NCBI GenBank assembly: GCA_045539625.1
Contig: JAZQFS010000129.1
Coordinates: 1-53,125 of the forward strand
Source of the DNA: UMGS1387 sp045539625
Lineage (GTDB): Bacteria; Bacillota; Clostridia; Oscillospirales; CAG-382
Direction: 5' to 3'
DNA: 53,125 nt
Positions 7,855 to 16,302 of this stretch are shown one piece after another. The first letter of the stretch is position 1, and each line of letters begins with the position of its first letter. Made by a program: the position numbers and the translations under genes. Below the pieces are notes generated by a model. It was not told where the DNA came from, ran no database searches, and was given only the letters and a program-made list of their open reading frames with translations.

Positions 7855-8541
7855 ATGGGTCAGAAAGTTAATCCGCACGGCTTACGTGTAGGCGTAATAA
7901 AAGACTGGGATTCCAGATGGTTCGTTAAAGACGAAGTATTCGGAGATACTCTTGTAGCAGACTACAAGCTTAGAAATTGGCTTAAGGAAAAACTGCAGGG
8001 TGCCGGCGTTCCTAAAATCGAAATCGAACGTGACGGTAAGAAAGTAAAGGTATTCATTCACTGCGCAAAGCCCGGTATCATCATCGGCAAGCAGGGCGCA
8101 GAAATCGATAAGCTTAAGGCAGAAATCGAAGAATTCGCAGGTATGCCTTGCCTCGTAAATGTAACAGAGGTAAAGTCACCTGACCTTAACGCACAGCTCG
8201 TTGCTGAATCAATCGCATCTCAGCTCGAAAGAAGAATCGCTTTCAGAAGAGCAATGAAGGGCGCAATCGGCAGAACAATGAAGCTGGGTGCAAAGGGCAT
8301 CAAGGTTCAGCTTTCAGGTCGTCTTAACGGCGCAGAAATCGCAAGAACCGAACACTATCATGAAGGTACAATTCCGCTTCAGACACTTAGAGCAGACATC
8401 GACTACGGTTTCTGGGAAGCAAATACCACATACGGCAAAATCGGCGTAAAGGTATGGGTTTACAGAGGCGAAGTTCTTGCAAATGCAGCTAAGAAGCAGC
8501 ACAAGAAGGCACCTTCAAAGACTGAAGGAGGCGAAAGATAA
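7855..8541 (+). CDS. rpsC: 30S ribosomal protein S3
   Basis: 228 residues. It starts MGQKVNPHGLRVG, as S3 proteins do. The KH domain GxxG loop is visible as GIIIGKQGAEIDKLK, and the C-terminal domain as TEHYHEGTIPLQTLRADIDY. With S4 and S5 it forms the mRNA entry tunnel. The 81-nt gap ahead is AT-rich and contains a small ACGTA/TACGT inverted repeat but no promoter. Confidence 0.98.
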   Translation: MGQKVNPHGLRVGVIKDWDSRWFVKDEVFGDTLVADYKLRNWLKEKLQGAGVPKIEIERDGKKVKVFIHCAKPGIIIGKQGAEIDKLKAEIEEFAGMPCLVNVTEVKSPDLNAQLVAESIASQLERRIAFRRAMKGAIGRTMKLGAKGIKVQLSGRLNGAEIARTEHYHEGTIPLQTLRADIDYGFWEANTTYGKIGVKVWVYRGEVLANAAKKQHKKAPSKTEGGER

Positions 8542-8543
8542 CT

Positions 8544-8957
8544 ATGTTAATGCCAAAGAGAGTTAAGTACAGAAGAGTACAGAGAGGCAGAATGACCGGT
8601 AAGGCAACTCGTGGCAACACAGTTAGTAACGGTGAATTCGGTCTTCAGGCAATTGAGCCTGCTTGGATCACAAGCAACCAGATAGAAGCAGCCAGAATCG
8701 CCATGACCAGATACGTAAAGCGTGGCGGTAAGGTTTGGATTAAGATATTCCCCGACAAGCCTGTAACAGAAAAGCCTGCAGAAACTCGAATGGGTTCCGG
8801 TAAAGGTTCACCCGAATACTGGGTTGCAGTAGTAAAGCCCGGCAGAGTAATGTTCGAAATGGGCGGCGTAACAGAAGAACAGGCAAGAGAAGCTATGCGT
8901 CTTGCATCTCACAAGCTTCCCGTAAAGTGCAAATTCGTAAAGAAAGAGGAGGCATAA
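8544..8957 (+). CDS. rplP: 50S ribosomal protein L16
   Basis: 137 residues. The ATG at 8544 (MLMPKRVKYRR) is preferred over 8550 because GGAGG at 8527-8531 is 12 bp away, against 18. The L16 signature TRMGSGKGSPEYWVAVVKPG is intact, including the Arg that is hydroxylated in E. coli. It follows rpsC by 2 bp. Confidence 0.97.
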   Translation: MLMPKRVKYRRVQRGRMTGKATRGNTVSNGEFGLQAIEPAWITSNQIEAARIAMTRYVKRGGKVWIKIFPDKPVTEKPAETRMGSGKGSPEYWVAVVKPGRVMFEMGGVTEEQAREAMRLASHKLPVKCKFVKKEEA

Positions 8958-8960
8958 GGA

Positions 8961-9149
8961 ATGAAGATTACAGAAATCAGAGAAAAAACCTCCGAACAGC
9001 TTACAGAACTTCTTAAGGAACAGAAGGCAGAACTTTTCAACCTTCGTTTCCAGCATGCGATTCATCAGCTCGACAATCCTCAGAAGATAGTTGAGACCAA
9101 GAAGACAATCGCTAAGATCCTTACGGTCCTCACCGAAAAGCAGGCGTAA
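8961..9149 (+). CDS. rpmC: 50S ribosomal protein L29
   Basis: 62 residues, two-helix protein with the family core LFNLRFQHAIHQLDNPQKI. AAAGAGGAGG at the rplP end serves as its ribosome binding site. The protein sits near the tunnel exit next to L23. Confidence 0.96.
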   Translation: MKITEIREKTSEQLTELLKEQKAELFNLRFQHAIHQLDNPQKIVETKKTIAKILTVLTEKQA

Positions 9150-9170
9150 GCGGGAAAGGAGATATAACAA

Positions 9171-9425
9171 ATGGAAAGAAATCTCAGAAAGACCAGAGTC
9201 GGCATCGTTTCCAGCAATAAGATGGACAAGACAATCGTTGTATCCATCCTGGACAGCGTTAAGCACCCGCTTTACAAGAAGGTTATCAAGAGAACCGTTA
9301 AGTTTAAGGCTCATGATGAAGAAAACGTGTGCAACATCGGCGATAAGGTCGAAATCATGGAAACAAGACCTCTGTCCAAGGACAAGAGATGGAGACTTGT
9401 AAGAATAATCGAAAAGGCTAAATAA
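9171..9425 (+). CDS. rpsQ: 30S ribosomal protein S17
   Basis: 84 residues with the S17 pattern RKTRVGIVSSNKMDKTIVV, the conserved HPLYKKVIKRTVKFKAHDE and METRPLSKDKRWRLV. AAAGGAG precedes the ATG. Last gene before an 8-bp perfect inverted repeat at the classical S10/spc junction. Confidence 0.97.
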   Translation: MERNLRKTRVGIVSSNKMDKTIVVSILDSVKHPLYKKVIKRTVKFKAHDEENVCNIGDKVEIMETRPLSKDKRWRLVRIIEKAK

Positions 9426-9428
9426 GAT

Positions 9429-9453
9429 ATTGTATCTATAATGTCGATACAAT
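9429..9453 (+). repeat. 8-bp inverted repeat at the S10/spc junction
   Basis: ATTGTATC (9429-9436) and GATACAAT (9446-9453) pair perfectly around a 9-nt loop that contains TATAAT. There is no T tract and no good -35, so neither terminator nor promoter is convincing. It is placed where rpsQ ends and rplN, the first gene of the spc operon in E. coli, begins. Confidence 0.4.
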
Positions 9454-9474
9454 CCAATAAGGAGGACACAAAAC

Positions 9475-9843
9475 ATGATTCAGCAGCAGTCGTACATGAA
9501 AGTCGCTGATAACACCGGCGCAAAAGAACTCATGTGCATCCGTGTGCTCGGCGGTACAGGCAGAAGATACGGCCGTATCGGAGACGTTGTTGTGTGTGCC
9601 GTTAAAAAGGCAACACCCGGCGGCGTTGTTAAGAAGGGCGATGTTGTAAAGGCAGTTATCGTAAGAACTGTACAGAGCCTCAGAAGAGCAGATGGCAGCT
9701 ATATCAGATTCGATGAAAATGCAGCTGTTATAATCGGCGCAGATAAGAACCCCAAGGGTACGCGTATTTTTGGCCCGGTAGCCAGAGAGCTTCGTGAAAA
9801 GGATTACCTTAAGATTCTCTCCCTCGCACCGGAAGTACTTTAA
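9475..9843 (+). CDS. rplN: 50S ribosomal protein L14
   Basis: 122 residues. MIQQQSYMKVADNTGAKELM is the invariant L14 N-terminus, and the KGTRIFGPVARELRE segment is intact. AAGGAGG lies upstream. L14 contacts L19 and the 30S subunit at an intersubunit bridge and is the usual docking site for RsfS. Confidence 0.98.
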   Translation: MIQQQSYMKVADNTGAKELMCIRVLGGTGRRYGRIGDVVVCAVKKATPGGVVKKGDVVKAVIVRTVQSLRRADGSYIRFDENAAVIIGADKNPKGTRIFGPVARELREKDYLKILSLAPEVL

Positions 9844-9858
9844 TGGGAGGAAACAGTA

Positions 9859-10194
9859 ATGGCACAGACAAAATATGAAAAGAAGCTTGCACTCCGCAAG
9901 GGCGATACAGTAGTTATCAACAGCGGTGATGACAAGGGTAAAAAGGGCAAGGTGCTTGAAATCTCCAGAGGCGAAGGTAAAATCATCGTTGAAGGCGTAA
10001 ATGTAGTAACAAAGCACGTAAAGCCCAGAAGACAGGGCGAAGAAGGCGGCCTTATCAAGACAGAAGGTGCTTTCTACGCAAGCAAAGCAAATGTATACTG
10101 CACAAAGTGCGACAAGGGCGTAAGAGTCGGCTACAAGACACTTGAAGACGGCAAGAAGGTTCGTGTGTGCGCTAAGTGCGGCGAAATTCTTTAA
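9859..10194 (+). CDS. rplX: 50S ribosomal protein L24, with a four-cysteine zinc motif
   Basis: 111 residues. The KOW motif is at the N-terminus (LRKGDTVVINSGDDKGKKGK). The C-terminal half contains YCTKCDKG and, after KKVRV, CAKCGEIL. These are two CxxC pairs, a pattern consistent with a zinc ribbon. The E. coli and B. subtilis proteins lack these cysteines. L24 initiates 50S assembly. It lies 15 bp after rplN. Confidence 0.96.
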   Translation: MAQTKYEKKLALRKGDTVVINSGDDKGKKGKVLEISRGEGKIIVEGVNVVTKHVKPRRQGEEGGLIKTEGAFYASKANVYCTKCDKGVRVGYKTLEDGKKVRVCAKCGEIL

Positions 10195-10215
10195 TTCGTG
10201 AGGGAGGAAAAGTAA

Positions 10216-10758
10216 ATGTCAGCAAGACTTAGAGAAACTTACAATAACGAAGTTGCCCCCGCACTTATGAAGAAGTTCGAATATAAGAGCCCGATGCAGA
10301 TTCCCAAGCTCGAAAAGGTGGTAATCAATATCGGTGCGGGCGACGCAAAGGATAACGCAAAGGTTATCGATAATATCATTTCCGACCTTGAAATCATCAC
10401 AGGTCAGAAGGCAGTTCCTACTTTCGCAAGAAAGTCAGTAGCTAACTTCAAGCTTCGTGAAGGTATGAAGATCGGTGCAAAAGTAACACTCAGAAGCGAC
10501 AAGATGTATGAGTTCGTAGACAGACTCTTCAATCTCGCACTTCCTCGTGTACGTGACTTCAAGGGTATCAACCCCGACTCCTTTGACGGAAGAGGTAACT
10601 ACTCTCTCGGTCTTAAGGAACAGCTCATATTCCCTGAAATCGAGTACGATAAAATCGAAAAGATCAGAGGTATGGACATAGTATTCGTAACATCCGCAAA
10701 GGTGGACGAAGAAGCAAGAGAACTTCTCAAGCTCCTCGGCGCACCGTTTGCTAAATAA
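10216..10758 (+). CDS. rplE: 50S ribosomal protein L5
   Basis: 180 residues, full length. It shows IPKLEKVVINIGAGDAKDN, the L5 signature; FKLREGMKIGAKVTLR; and the tail GMDIVFVTSAKVDEEARELL. It binds 5S rRNA in the central protuberance. GGGAGG is 9 bp upstream of the ATG. Confidence 0.98.
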   Translation: MSARLRETYNNEVAPALMKKFEYKSPMQIPKLEKVVINIGAGDAKDNAKVIDNIISDLEIITGQKAVPTFARKSVANFKLREGMKIGAKVTLRSDKMYEFVDRLFNLALPRVRDFKGINPDSFDGRGNYSLGLKEQLIFPEIEYDKIEKIRGMDIVFVTSAKVDEEARELLKLLGAPFAK

Positions 10759-10777
10759 GAGGGGAAGGTAAAAGATT

Positions 10778-10963
10778 ATGGCAAAGAAGGCAATGGTATT
10801 AAAGCAGCAGAAAACACAGAAGTTTTCTACTCGCAAGTATAACAGATGTAAGATTTGCGGACGCCCCCATGCTTATATGAGAAAGTACGGAATTTGCCGT
10901 ATTTGCTTCAGAGAACTGGCATATAAGGGTCAGATTCCCGGAGTAAAAAAGGCAAGCTGGTAA
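10778..10963 (+). CDS. rpsN: 30S ribosomal protein S14, zinc-binding type Z
   Basis: 61 residues, the short zinc form. CKICGRPHAYMRKYGICRIC supplies the CxxC...CxxC zinc site, and REL..KGQIPGVKKASW is the standard end. AAGG precedes the ATG. Clostridia commonly use this form; zinc-free paralogues, if any, are not in the window. Confidence 0.98.
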   Translation: MAKKAMVLKQQKTQKFSTRKYNRCKICGRPHAYMRKYGICRICFRELAYKGQIPGVKKASW

Positions 10964-11002
10964 ATCTCAATCTTGAACAAATCATAAGGAGGTCAACAAA
11001 TC

Positions 11003-11401
11003 ATGCAGATAACAGACGTTATAGCAGATATGCTTACACGTATCCGTAACGCAAACGATGCAAAGCATCAGAGCGTGGATATCCCCGCTTCCGGAATGAA
11101 AAAGGCAATCGCTGAAATCCTTCTTGAAGAAGGTTATATCGCAGGATACGAGGTTCTCGATAACGGAAATCAGGGAACCATCAGAGTAACTCTCAAGTAC
11201 GGCGCAAACAAGTCCAAGGTTATTCAGGGTCTCAGAAGAGTTTCTAAGCCCGGCCTTAGAATATACACAAGCTGTGAAGATATGCCCAAGGTAATGAAGG
11301 GTCTCGGTATCGCAATCATTTCCACATCAAAGGGCATTATGACTGACAAGAAGGCAAAGGCACTTCATGTCGGCGGAGAAGTTCTCGCATTTGTTTGGTA
11401 A
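11003..11401 (+). CDS. rpsH: 30S ribosomal protein S8
   Basis: 132 residues. ITDVIADMLTRIRNAN is the S8 start, and the C-terminal STSKGIMTDKKAKALHVGGE loop carries the STS(K)G motif that binds 16S helix 21. In E. coli S8 represses the spc operon at the rplE site. AAGGAGGT precedes the ATG. Confidence 0.98.
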   Translation: MQITDVIADMLTRIRNANDAKHQSVDIPASGMKKAIAEILLEEGYIAGYEVLDNGNQGTIRVTLKYGANKSKVIQGLRRVSKPGLRIYTSCEDMPKVMKGLGIAIISTSKGIMTDKKAKALHVGGEVLAFVW

Positions 11402-11488
11402 TTTAATTGCCAGGAAATACGAGTGAGCTGTAAGGCAATATAAGCATACAGAACACAAAAATCGTAAATATCGCAAAGGAGTAACATT

Positions 11489-12028
11489 ATGTCAAGAATA
11501 GGTAGAATGCCTATCACTGTTCCCGCAGGCGTTGACGTAACAATTGCAGACGGCAATGTTGTTACCGTAAAGGGTCCCAAGGGTACTCTTACTCAGACAA
11601 TGAGCACAGATATGACAATCAAGTGCGAAGGCGGAGTAGTTACAGTAGAACGTCACAGCGAAGACAAACAGTATAGAGCTCTCCACGGTTTAACACGTTC
11701 ACTCATCGCTAATATGGTTGAGGGTGTTGCCAATGGATACAAGAAAGAACTTGAAGTAAACGGCGTAGGCTACCGTGTAGCTAAAGAAGGCAAGACACTC
11801 GTGCTTACCATCGGTTATTCTCACCTTGTAAAGATCGACGAAGAACCCGGTATCACACTGGAGTGTCCTGACTCAAACCACATCACAATATCCGGTGCTG
11901 ACAAGCAGAGAGTCGGCGAGGTTGCAGCTATCATCAGAAGCAAGAGACCCCCCGAACCCTACCACGGCAAGGGTATCAAGTATGTTGAAGAGCATATCAG
12001 ACGTAAGTCCGGTAAGGCCGGCAAGTAA
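11489..12028 (+). CDS. rplF: 50S ribosomal protein L6
   Basis: 179 residues of two duplicated domains. It starts MSRIGRMPITVPAGVDV and ends in the family signature PYHGKGIKYVEEHIRRKSGK. Preceded by an 87-nt gap with a short AATTGCC/GGCAAT repeat and a GGAG ribosome binding site. L6 lies near the sarcin-ricin loop. Confidence 0.98.
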   Translation: MSRIGRMPITVPAGVDVTIADGNVVTVKGPKGTLTQTMSTDMTIKCEGGVVTVERHSEDKQYRALHGLTRSLIANMVEGVANGYKKELEVNGVGYRVAKEGKTLVLTIGYSHLVKIDEEPGITLECPDSNHITISGADKQRVGEVAAIIRSKRPPEPYHGKGIKYVEEHIRRKSGKAGK

Positions 12029-12049
12029 TAGAGAAGGGAGTGCAGATAA

Positions 12050-12409
12050 ATGTTTACAAGAAAAGACAGTAATATTCAGCGTAAAAAGAGACATACAAGA
12101 GTCCGCGGCAAGATCAGCGGCACTGCATCCCGTCCGCGTCTGTGCGTATATCGCTCACTCAGCAATATCTATGCGCAGATTATTGACGACACATGCGGCA
12201 AGACCTTAGTTAGCTGTGCATCCAACGAAAAGGAATTCGCAATGTACGGCGGTAATAAGGAAGCAGCCAAGAAGGTTGGCGAAACAGTTGCTAAGCGTGC
12301 AATGGATAAGGGTATCACCGAAGTTGTATTCGACAGAGGCGGTTACATCTACCACGGACGCGTTAAGGAACTTGCAGAAGGCGCACGTGAAGGCGGATTA
12401 AAATTCTAA
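12050..12409 (+). CDS. rplR: 50S ribosomal protein L18
   Basis: 119 residues. It has a basic N-terminal tail (KKRHTRVRGKISG) followed by RPRLCVYRSLSNIYAQIIDD and the end VVFDRGGYIYHGRVKELAEG with AREGGLKF. It binds 5S rRNA with L5. AGAAGGGAG lies upstream. It is 11 bp before rpsE. Confidence 0.98.
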   Translation: MFTRKDSNIQRKKRHTRVRGKISGTASRPRLCVYRSLSNIYAQIIDDTCGKTLVSCASNEKEFAMYGGNKEAAKKVGETVAKRAMDKGITEVVFDRGGYIYHGRVKELAEGAREGGLKF

Positions 12410-12420
12410 GGAGGGTAAAT

Positions 12421-12927
12421 ATGGCTAGAAATATAGACCCTGCAACACTGGGCGAGCTTACCGAAACAGTCGTAGAAACCAGAAGAGTTTCAAAGACAGT
12501 TAAGGGCGGACGTATTATGCGTTTTGCTGCAGTAGTTGTAGTAGGAGACCAGAACGGTCATGTTGGCTACGGTATCGGTAAGTCTGCCGAAGTACCCGAA
12601 GCTATCAGAAAAGCAATTGAAGATGCTAAGAAGAATATCATCGAAGTATCTCTCAAGAACACAACAATACCCCACGACATCATCGGTGAATTCGGCGCGG
12701 CAAGAGTTCTTCTTAAGCCCGCAGCAGAAGGTACCGGCGTTATCGCAGGCGGTACAGTTCGTGCAGTTGTTGAAGCAGCAGGTATCAAGAACGTAAGAGC
12801 TAAGTGCCTCAGAAGCAACAACAAGATTAACGTAGTTAAGGCAACCTTCGAGGGCCTTGCAAACATCAGAAGCGCTGAACAGGTAGCTAAGATGAGAGGC
12901 AAGTCCGTTGAAGAAATCATGGGCTAA
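12421..12927 (+). CDS. rpsE: 30S ribosomal protein S5
   Basis: 168 residues. The double-stranded RNA-binding-like N-domain is seen in SKTVKGGRIMRFAAVVVVGD and GHVGYGIGKSAEVPEAI. The C-terminal fold includes GTGVIAGGTVRAVVEAAGI. Preceded by AAGGAGGG. S5 contributes to the mRNA entry site and decoding fidelity. Confidence 0.98.
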   Translation: MARNIDPATLGELTETVVETRRVSKTVKGGRIMRFAAVVVVGDQNGHVGYGIGKSAEVPEAIRKAIEDAKKNIIEVSLKNTTIPHDIIGEFGAARVLLKPAAEGTGVIAGGTVRAVVEAAGIKNVRAKCLRSNNKINVVKATFEGLANIRSAEQVAKMRGKSVEEIMG

Positions 12928-12940
12928 GGAGGTAGCAGCA

Positions 12941-13123
12941 ATGTCAAAGGTAAGAATTACATTAAAGAAAAGCCTTATCGGCCGTAAAGCTAACCAGATT
13001 GCTACAGCAAACTCTTTGGGCCTTCGCAAGATAGACGATACAACAGTTCAGGAGCTTAACGCAGCAACACAGGGCAAAATCAACGTTATCTCCCACCTTG
13101 TATCCGTAGAACAGGAGGGCTAA
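12941..13123 (+). CDS. rpmD: 50S ribosomal protein L30
   Basis: 60 residues from the ATG at 12941, placed by AAGGAGG 7-8 bp upstream and the canonical KVRITLKKSLIGRKANQIAT start. This is the bacterial short form. It lies 3 bp ahead of rplO, with its own end (GAACAGGAGGG) providing the next ribosome binding site. Confidence 0.96.
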   Translation: MSKVRITLKKSLIGRKANQIATANSLGLRKIDDTTVQELNAATQGKINVISHLVSVEQEG

Positions 13124-13126
13124 TCA

Positions 13127-13570
13127 ATGAAACTTCATGAATTATCTCCCGCAGCCGGCTCCTCCAAGAAGGCTTGGAGAAAAGGTCGTGGACACGGTTC
13201 CGGTAACGGCAAGACTGCAGGCCGCGGTCATAAGGGTCAGAACGCTCGTACAGGCGGCGGTGTAAGACCCGGCTTCGAAGGCGGTCAGATTCCGCTTTAC
13301 AGAAGACTTCCCAAGAGAGGCTTTACAAATGACATATTCAAGAAGGAATATGCAATCATCAATGTAGAGACTCTTGACAAGTTCAACGATGGCGAAACAG
13401 TATCCATCGAAACTCTCGTTGAGCAGGGCATCGTAAAGAAAGAGCTTTGCGGACTTAAAGTACTCGGCAGAGGTGAAATCACTAAAAAGCTTACCGTTAA
13501 AGCGACAATCTTCTCCGCAGGTGCAAAGGAGAAAATCGAAGCCGCAGGCGGAAAGGCTGAGGTGATCTAA
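13127..13570 (+). CDS. rplO: 50S ribosomal protein L15
   Basis: 147 residues. The Gly/Arg/Lys-rich N-terminal extension is typical (RKGRGHGSGNGKTAGRGHKG, GFEGGQIPLYRRLPKRGF). The C-terminal globular domain has KVLGRGEITKKLTVKA. The stop is one base before the secY GTG start. Confidence 0.98.
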   Translation: MKLHELSPAAGSSKKAWRKGRGHGSGNGKTAGRGHKGQNARTGGGVRPGFEGGQIPLYRRLPKRGFTNDIFKKEYAIINVETLDKFNDGETVSIETLVEQGIVKKELCGLKVLGRGEITKKLTVKATIFSAGAKEKIEAAGGKAEVI

Positions 13571-13571
13571 G

Positions 13572-14858
13572 GTGCTGAAAACATTTAAGAACGCTTGGAA
13601 AATCGCTGAACTCAGAAGCAAACTGGTATTCACACTGATTGTCATCGTGCTTTACAGATTGGGTTCCGTTATTCCTGTTCCGTATATTGATGCGAATTCT
13701 CTCGGAAGCTTGTTCCAGGGACAGAATATTTTCGCTTACTTCAACCTTGTTTCAGGTGATGCATTGTCGAAAGCAACTCTGTTCGCTCTCTCAATTTCAC
13801 CTTATATCACAGCATCCATCGTAATTCAGCTTCTTACAATCGCAATTCCTGCTCTTGAAAGACTTTCCAAGGAAGGTCCCGAAGGCAGAAAGAAGCTTAC
13901 TCAGATCACAAGATATTGCACAGTTGCTCTGGCACTTCTCACAAGCTTCGGTTATTACACATACCTCAGAAGCATTCCCGGAATTCTTGTTTCCGGTGCT
14001 GAAAAGTTTGGCTTTGAAGCAGTTGTAATTATCACTTGCTACTGCGCAGGTGCTGCAATTATCATGTGGCTTGCAGAAAAGATCAATGACCACGGTATCG
14101 GCAACGGTATCTCCATTATCCTTTTCGCAAACATCGCAGCAAGCCTTCCCAACATCCTTTCCACAGCGTTCGGACAGATTGGTGTAAGTGCTTGGGGTAT
14201 CCTCGTTCCCGTTATTACAATCGCACTGATTGCAATAATGATTATCTTTGTTGTTTATGTAACTAACGCAGAACGCAGAATCCCCGTTCAGTATGCAAAG
14301 CGTCAGGTTGGCAGAAGAATGTACGGCGGTCAGAACACCTACATTCCCATGAAGCTCAATATGTCAGGCGTTATGCCTATCATCTTTGCAGGCTCCATCG
14401 CTTCCATCCCCGCTACCATCGCTATGATTGTAAAGCCTAAGACAGGCGGCGTTTGGGATTTTATCGTAAATAAAATCTTCAGCTATACTTCACCTGTATA
14501 TATGGTAATTTACTTCATTCTTATTATCGCCTTTTCTTATTTCTATCTTGCAATCTCCTTCAATCCTGTTGAAATTGCAAATAACCTTAAGAATAACGGC
14601 GGTTCGGTACCCGGTATCCGTCCCGGTAAGCCTACTACCGACTACATCACAAAGATTCTCGGTAAGGTAACATTTATCGGTGCGATTTTCCTCGGTATCA
14701 TAGCAACACTGCCCCTCTTCGCAGGTCTCAAGGCTGAACTTGCAGGTCTTGCATTCGGCGGTTCTTCACTGCTGATCCTTGTAAGCGTTGCTCTTGAAAC
14801 CCAGAAGGAGCTTGAAGCACAGATGACCATGCGTCATTATAAGGGCTTCCTTGACTAA
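13572..14858 (+). CDS. secY: Protein translocase subunit SecY
   Basis: 428 residues, polytopic (about ten membrane spans), the channel of the Sec translocon. The plug region and TM2 are visible (FALSISPYITASIVIQLL), as are the cytosolic loop RRIPVQYAKRQVGR that contacts the ribosome or SecA and the late loop NNGGSVPGIRPGKPT. The start is GTG at 13572 with GAGGTGAT upstream. Tight coupling to rplO is standard. It would export the large secreted proteins encoded later in the window. Confidence 0.98.
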   Translation: MLKTFKNAWKIAELRSKLVFTLIVIVLYRLGSVIPVPYIDANSLGSLFQGQNIFAYFNLVSGDALSKATLFALSISPYITASIVIQLLTIAIPALERLSKEGPEGRKKLTQITRYCTVALALLTSFGYYTYLRSIPGILVSGAEKFGFEAVVIITCYCAGAAIIMWLAEKINDHGIGNGISIILFANIAASLPNILSTAFGQIGVSAWGILVPVITIALIAIMIIFVVYVTNAERRIPVQYAKRQVGRRMYGGQNTYIPMKLNMSGVMPIIFAGSIASIPATIAMIVKPKTGGVWDFIVNKIFSYTSPVYMVIYFILIIAFSYFYLAISFNPVEIANNLKNNGGSVPGIRPGKPTTDYITKILGKVTFIGAIFLGIIATLPLFAGLKAELAGLAFGGSSLLILVSVALETQKELEAQMTMRHYKGFLD

Positions 14859-14884
14859 TCCACACGTGTAAAGAGGAACATTCA

Positions 14885-15517
14885 ATGAATATTATATTTT
14901 TTGGAGCTCCCGGTGCGGGTAAAGGAACACAGGCTGAAATAGTCAGCGAAAAGCTTAATATACCTACAATCTCAACAGGTGCTATCATCAGAGCCGCCAT
15001 CAAGGGCGGAACCGAGATGGGCAAGTCCGCACAGAGCTACATCGAAAAGGGTGCTCTTGTGCCGGATGAGGTTGTAATCGGTATCATAAAGGATAGACTT
15101 GACGAGGATGACTGCAAGAACGGCTTTATTCTGGATGGTTTTCCCAGAACAATCCCTCAGGCAGAAGCCCTTGACAAGATGGGAGTAAGAATTGATACGG
15201 TTCTTGAACTCCATGTACCGGATGAGGAAATCGTTACCCGTATGAGCGGAAGACGTGTTTGCCCCAAGTGCGGTGCAACCTATCATACAAAGTATAATCC
15301 TTCCAATAGCGGTGATAAGTGCGATAAGTGCGGCGAAGCCCTTTCAATCAGAAAGGACGACGACCCTGAGGTTGTAAAGTCAAGACTTGTCGTTTATCAC
15401 AACGAAACCGAACCGCTTAAAGAGTACTACGGTAAAAAAGGACTTGTAAAGACCGTTATCGGTCAGGAAAAGCTCGAAGATACCACAAAGCTTACTCTTG
15501 AAGCACTCGGTATCTGA
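14885..15517 (+). CDS. adk: Adenylate kinase, zinc-lid type
   Basis: 210 residues. P-loop GAPGAGKGTQ at residues 7-16; NMP-binding STGAIIRAAI; DGFPRTIPQAEAL; and a LID domain with CPKCGATYH...CDKCGEAL, a four-Cys zinc site found in many Gram-positive long-form enzymes. It converts ATP plus AMP to 2 ADP. STGAIIR has Ile where many enzymes have Met (STGDMLR). Spacing to map is 11 bp. Confidence 0.98.
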   Translation: MNIIFFGAPGAGKGTQAEIVSEKLNIPTISTGAIIRAAIKGGTEMGKSAQSYIEKGALVPDEVVIGIIKDRLDEDDCKNGFILDGFPRTIPQAEALDKMGVRIDTVLELHVPDEEIVTRMSGRRVCPKCGATYHTKYNPSNSGDKCDKCGEALSIRKDDDPEVVKSRLVVYHNETEPLKEYYGKKGLVKTVIGQEKLEDTTKLTLEALGI

Positions 15518-15528
15518 GGCGAAAACTG

Positions 15529-16278
15529 ATGATACTTTTAAAGAACAGCGAAGATTTACTTCTCATGCGCAAGGCAGGCAGCATCACCGCAGGTGCTCTC
15601 AATACCGCCTGCGAGCTTGTAAAGCCCGGTGAGTCACTTATCAATATCGATAAGGCTGTGAGGAAATATATCGAGAAGAACGGTGCTAAGCCTTCCTTCC
15701 TCGGTTACGGCGGTTTCCCCGCAAGTGCCTGCATAAGCGTTAATGAGGAAGTAATTCACGGCATACCTTCCGACAGACGGCTGGAAGAGGGAGACATTGT
15801 CAAGGTCGATGTGGGTGCCTTCTATAAGGGCTTCCACGGAGATGCGGCAAGAACCTTCTTCTGCGGCAAGGTCTCGGACGAAGCAAAAAGACTTGAAGAA
15901 ATTACAAGACTTAGCTTCTTTGAAGGTATCAAATATGCCGACAGCCGATACAGAATCGGCGATATATCAAACGCGGTACAGAGATTTGCAGAAGAAGCAG
16001 GCTATTCCGTAGTAAGACAGTACGTGGGACACGGTGTGGGTAAAAACCTTCACGAAGAGCCTGAAGTACCTAACTTCGGAAAGGCAGGCAAGGGCCCGAG
16101 AATTTACGAGGGTATGACTCTGGCAATAGAACCTATGATCAACGAAGGAACATACGAAGTTGATGTTCTTGACAATGACTGGACAGTAATCACCCTTGAC
16201 GGAAAGCTTTCCGCTCACTACGAAAATACTGTCGCAATAGGTCCTAACGGAGCTGAAATTCTTACAAGTACCGACTGA
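15529..16278 (+). CDS. map: Methionine aminopeptidase, type I
   Basis: 249 residues, the short type Ia form. Metal ligands are in the usual motifs: VDVGAFYKGFHGDAARTF (two Asp), GHGVGKNLHEEP (His), AIEPMINEGT (Glu) and ENTVAI (Glu). SVNEEVIHGIPSDRR is the substrate loop. It removes the initiator Met from nascent chains. It sits between adk and infA, as is common in Firmicutes. Confidence 0.98.
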   Translation: MILLKNSEDLLLMRKAGSITAGALNTACELVKPGESLINIDKAVRKYIEKNGAKPSFLGYGGFPASACISVNEEVIHGIPSDRRLEEGDIVKVDVGAFYKGFHGDAARTFFCGKVSDEAKRLEEITRLSFFEGIKYADSRYRIGDISNAVQRFAEEAGYSVVRQYVGHGVGKNLHEEPEVPNFGKAGKGPRIYEGMTLAIEPMINEGTYEVDVLDNDWTVITLDGKLSAHYENTVAIGPNGAEILTSTD

Positions 16279-16302
16279 TTCATCAGAATGGAGGGAAACA
16301 TT

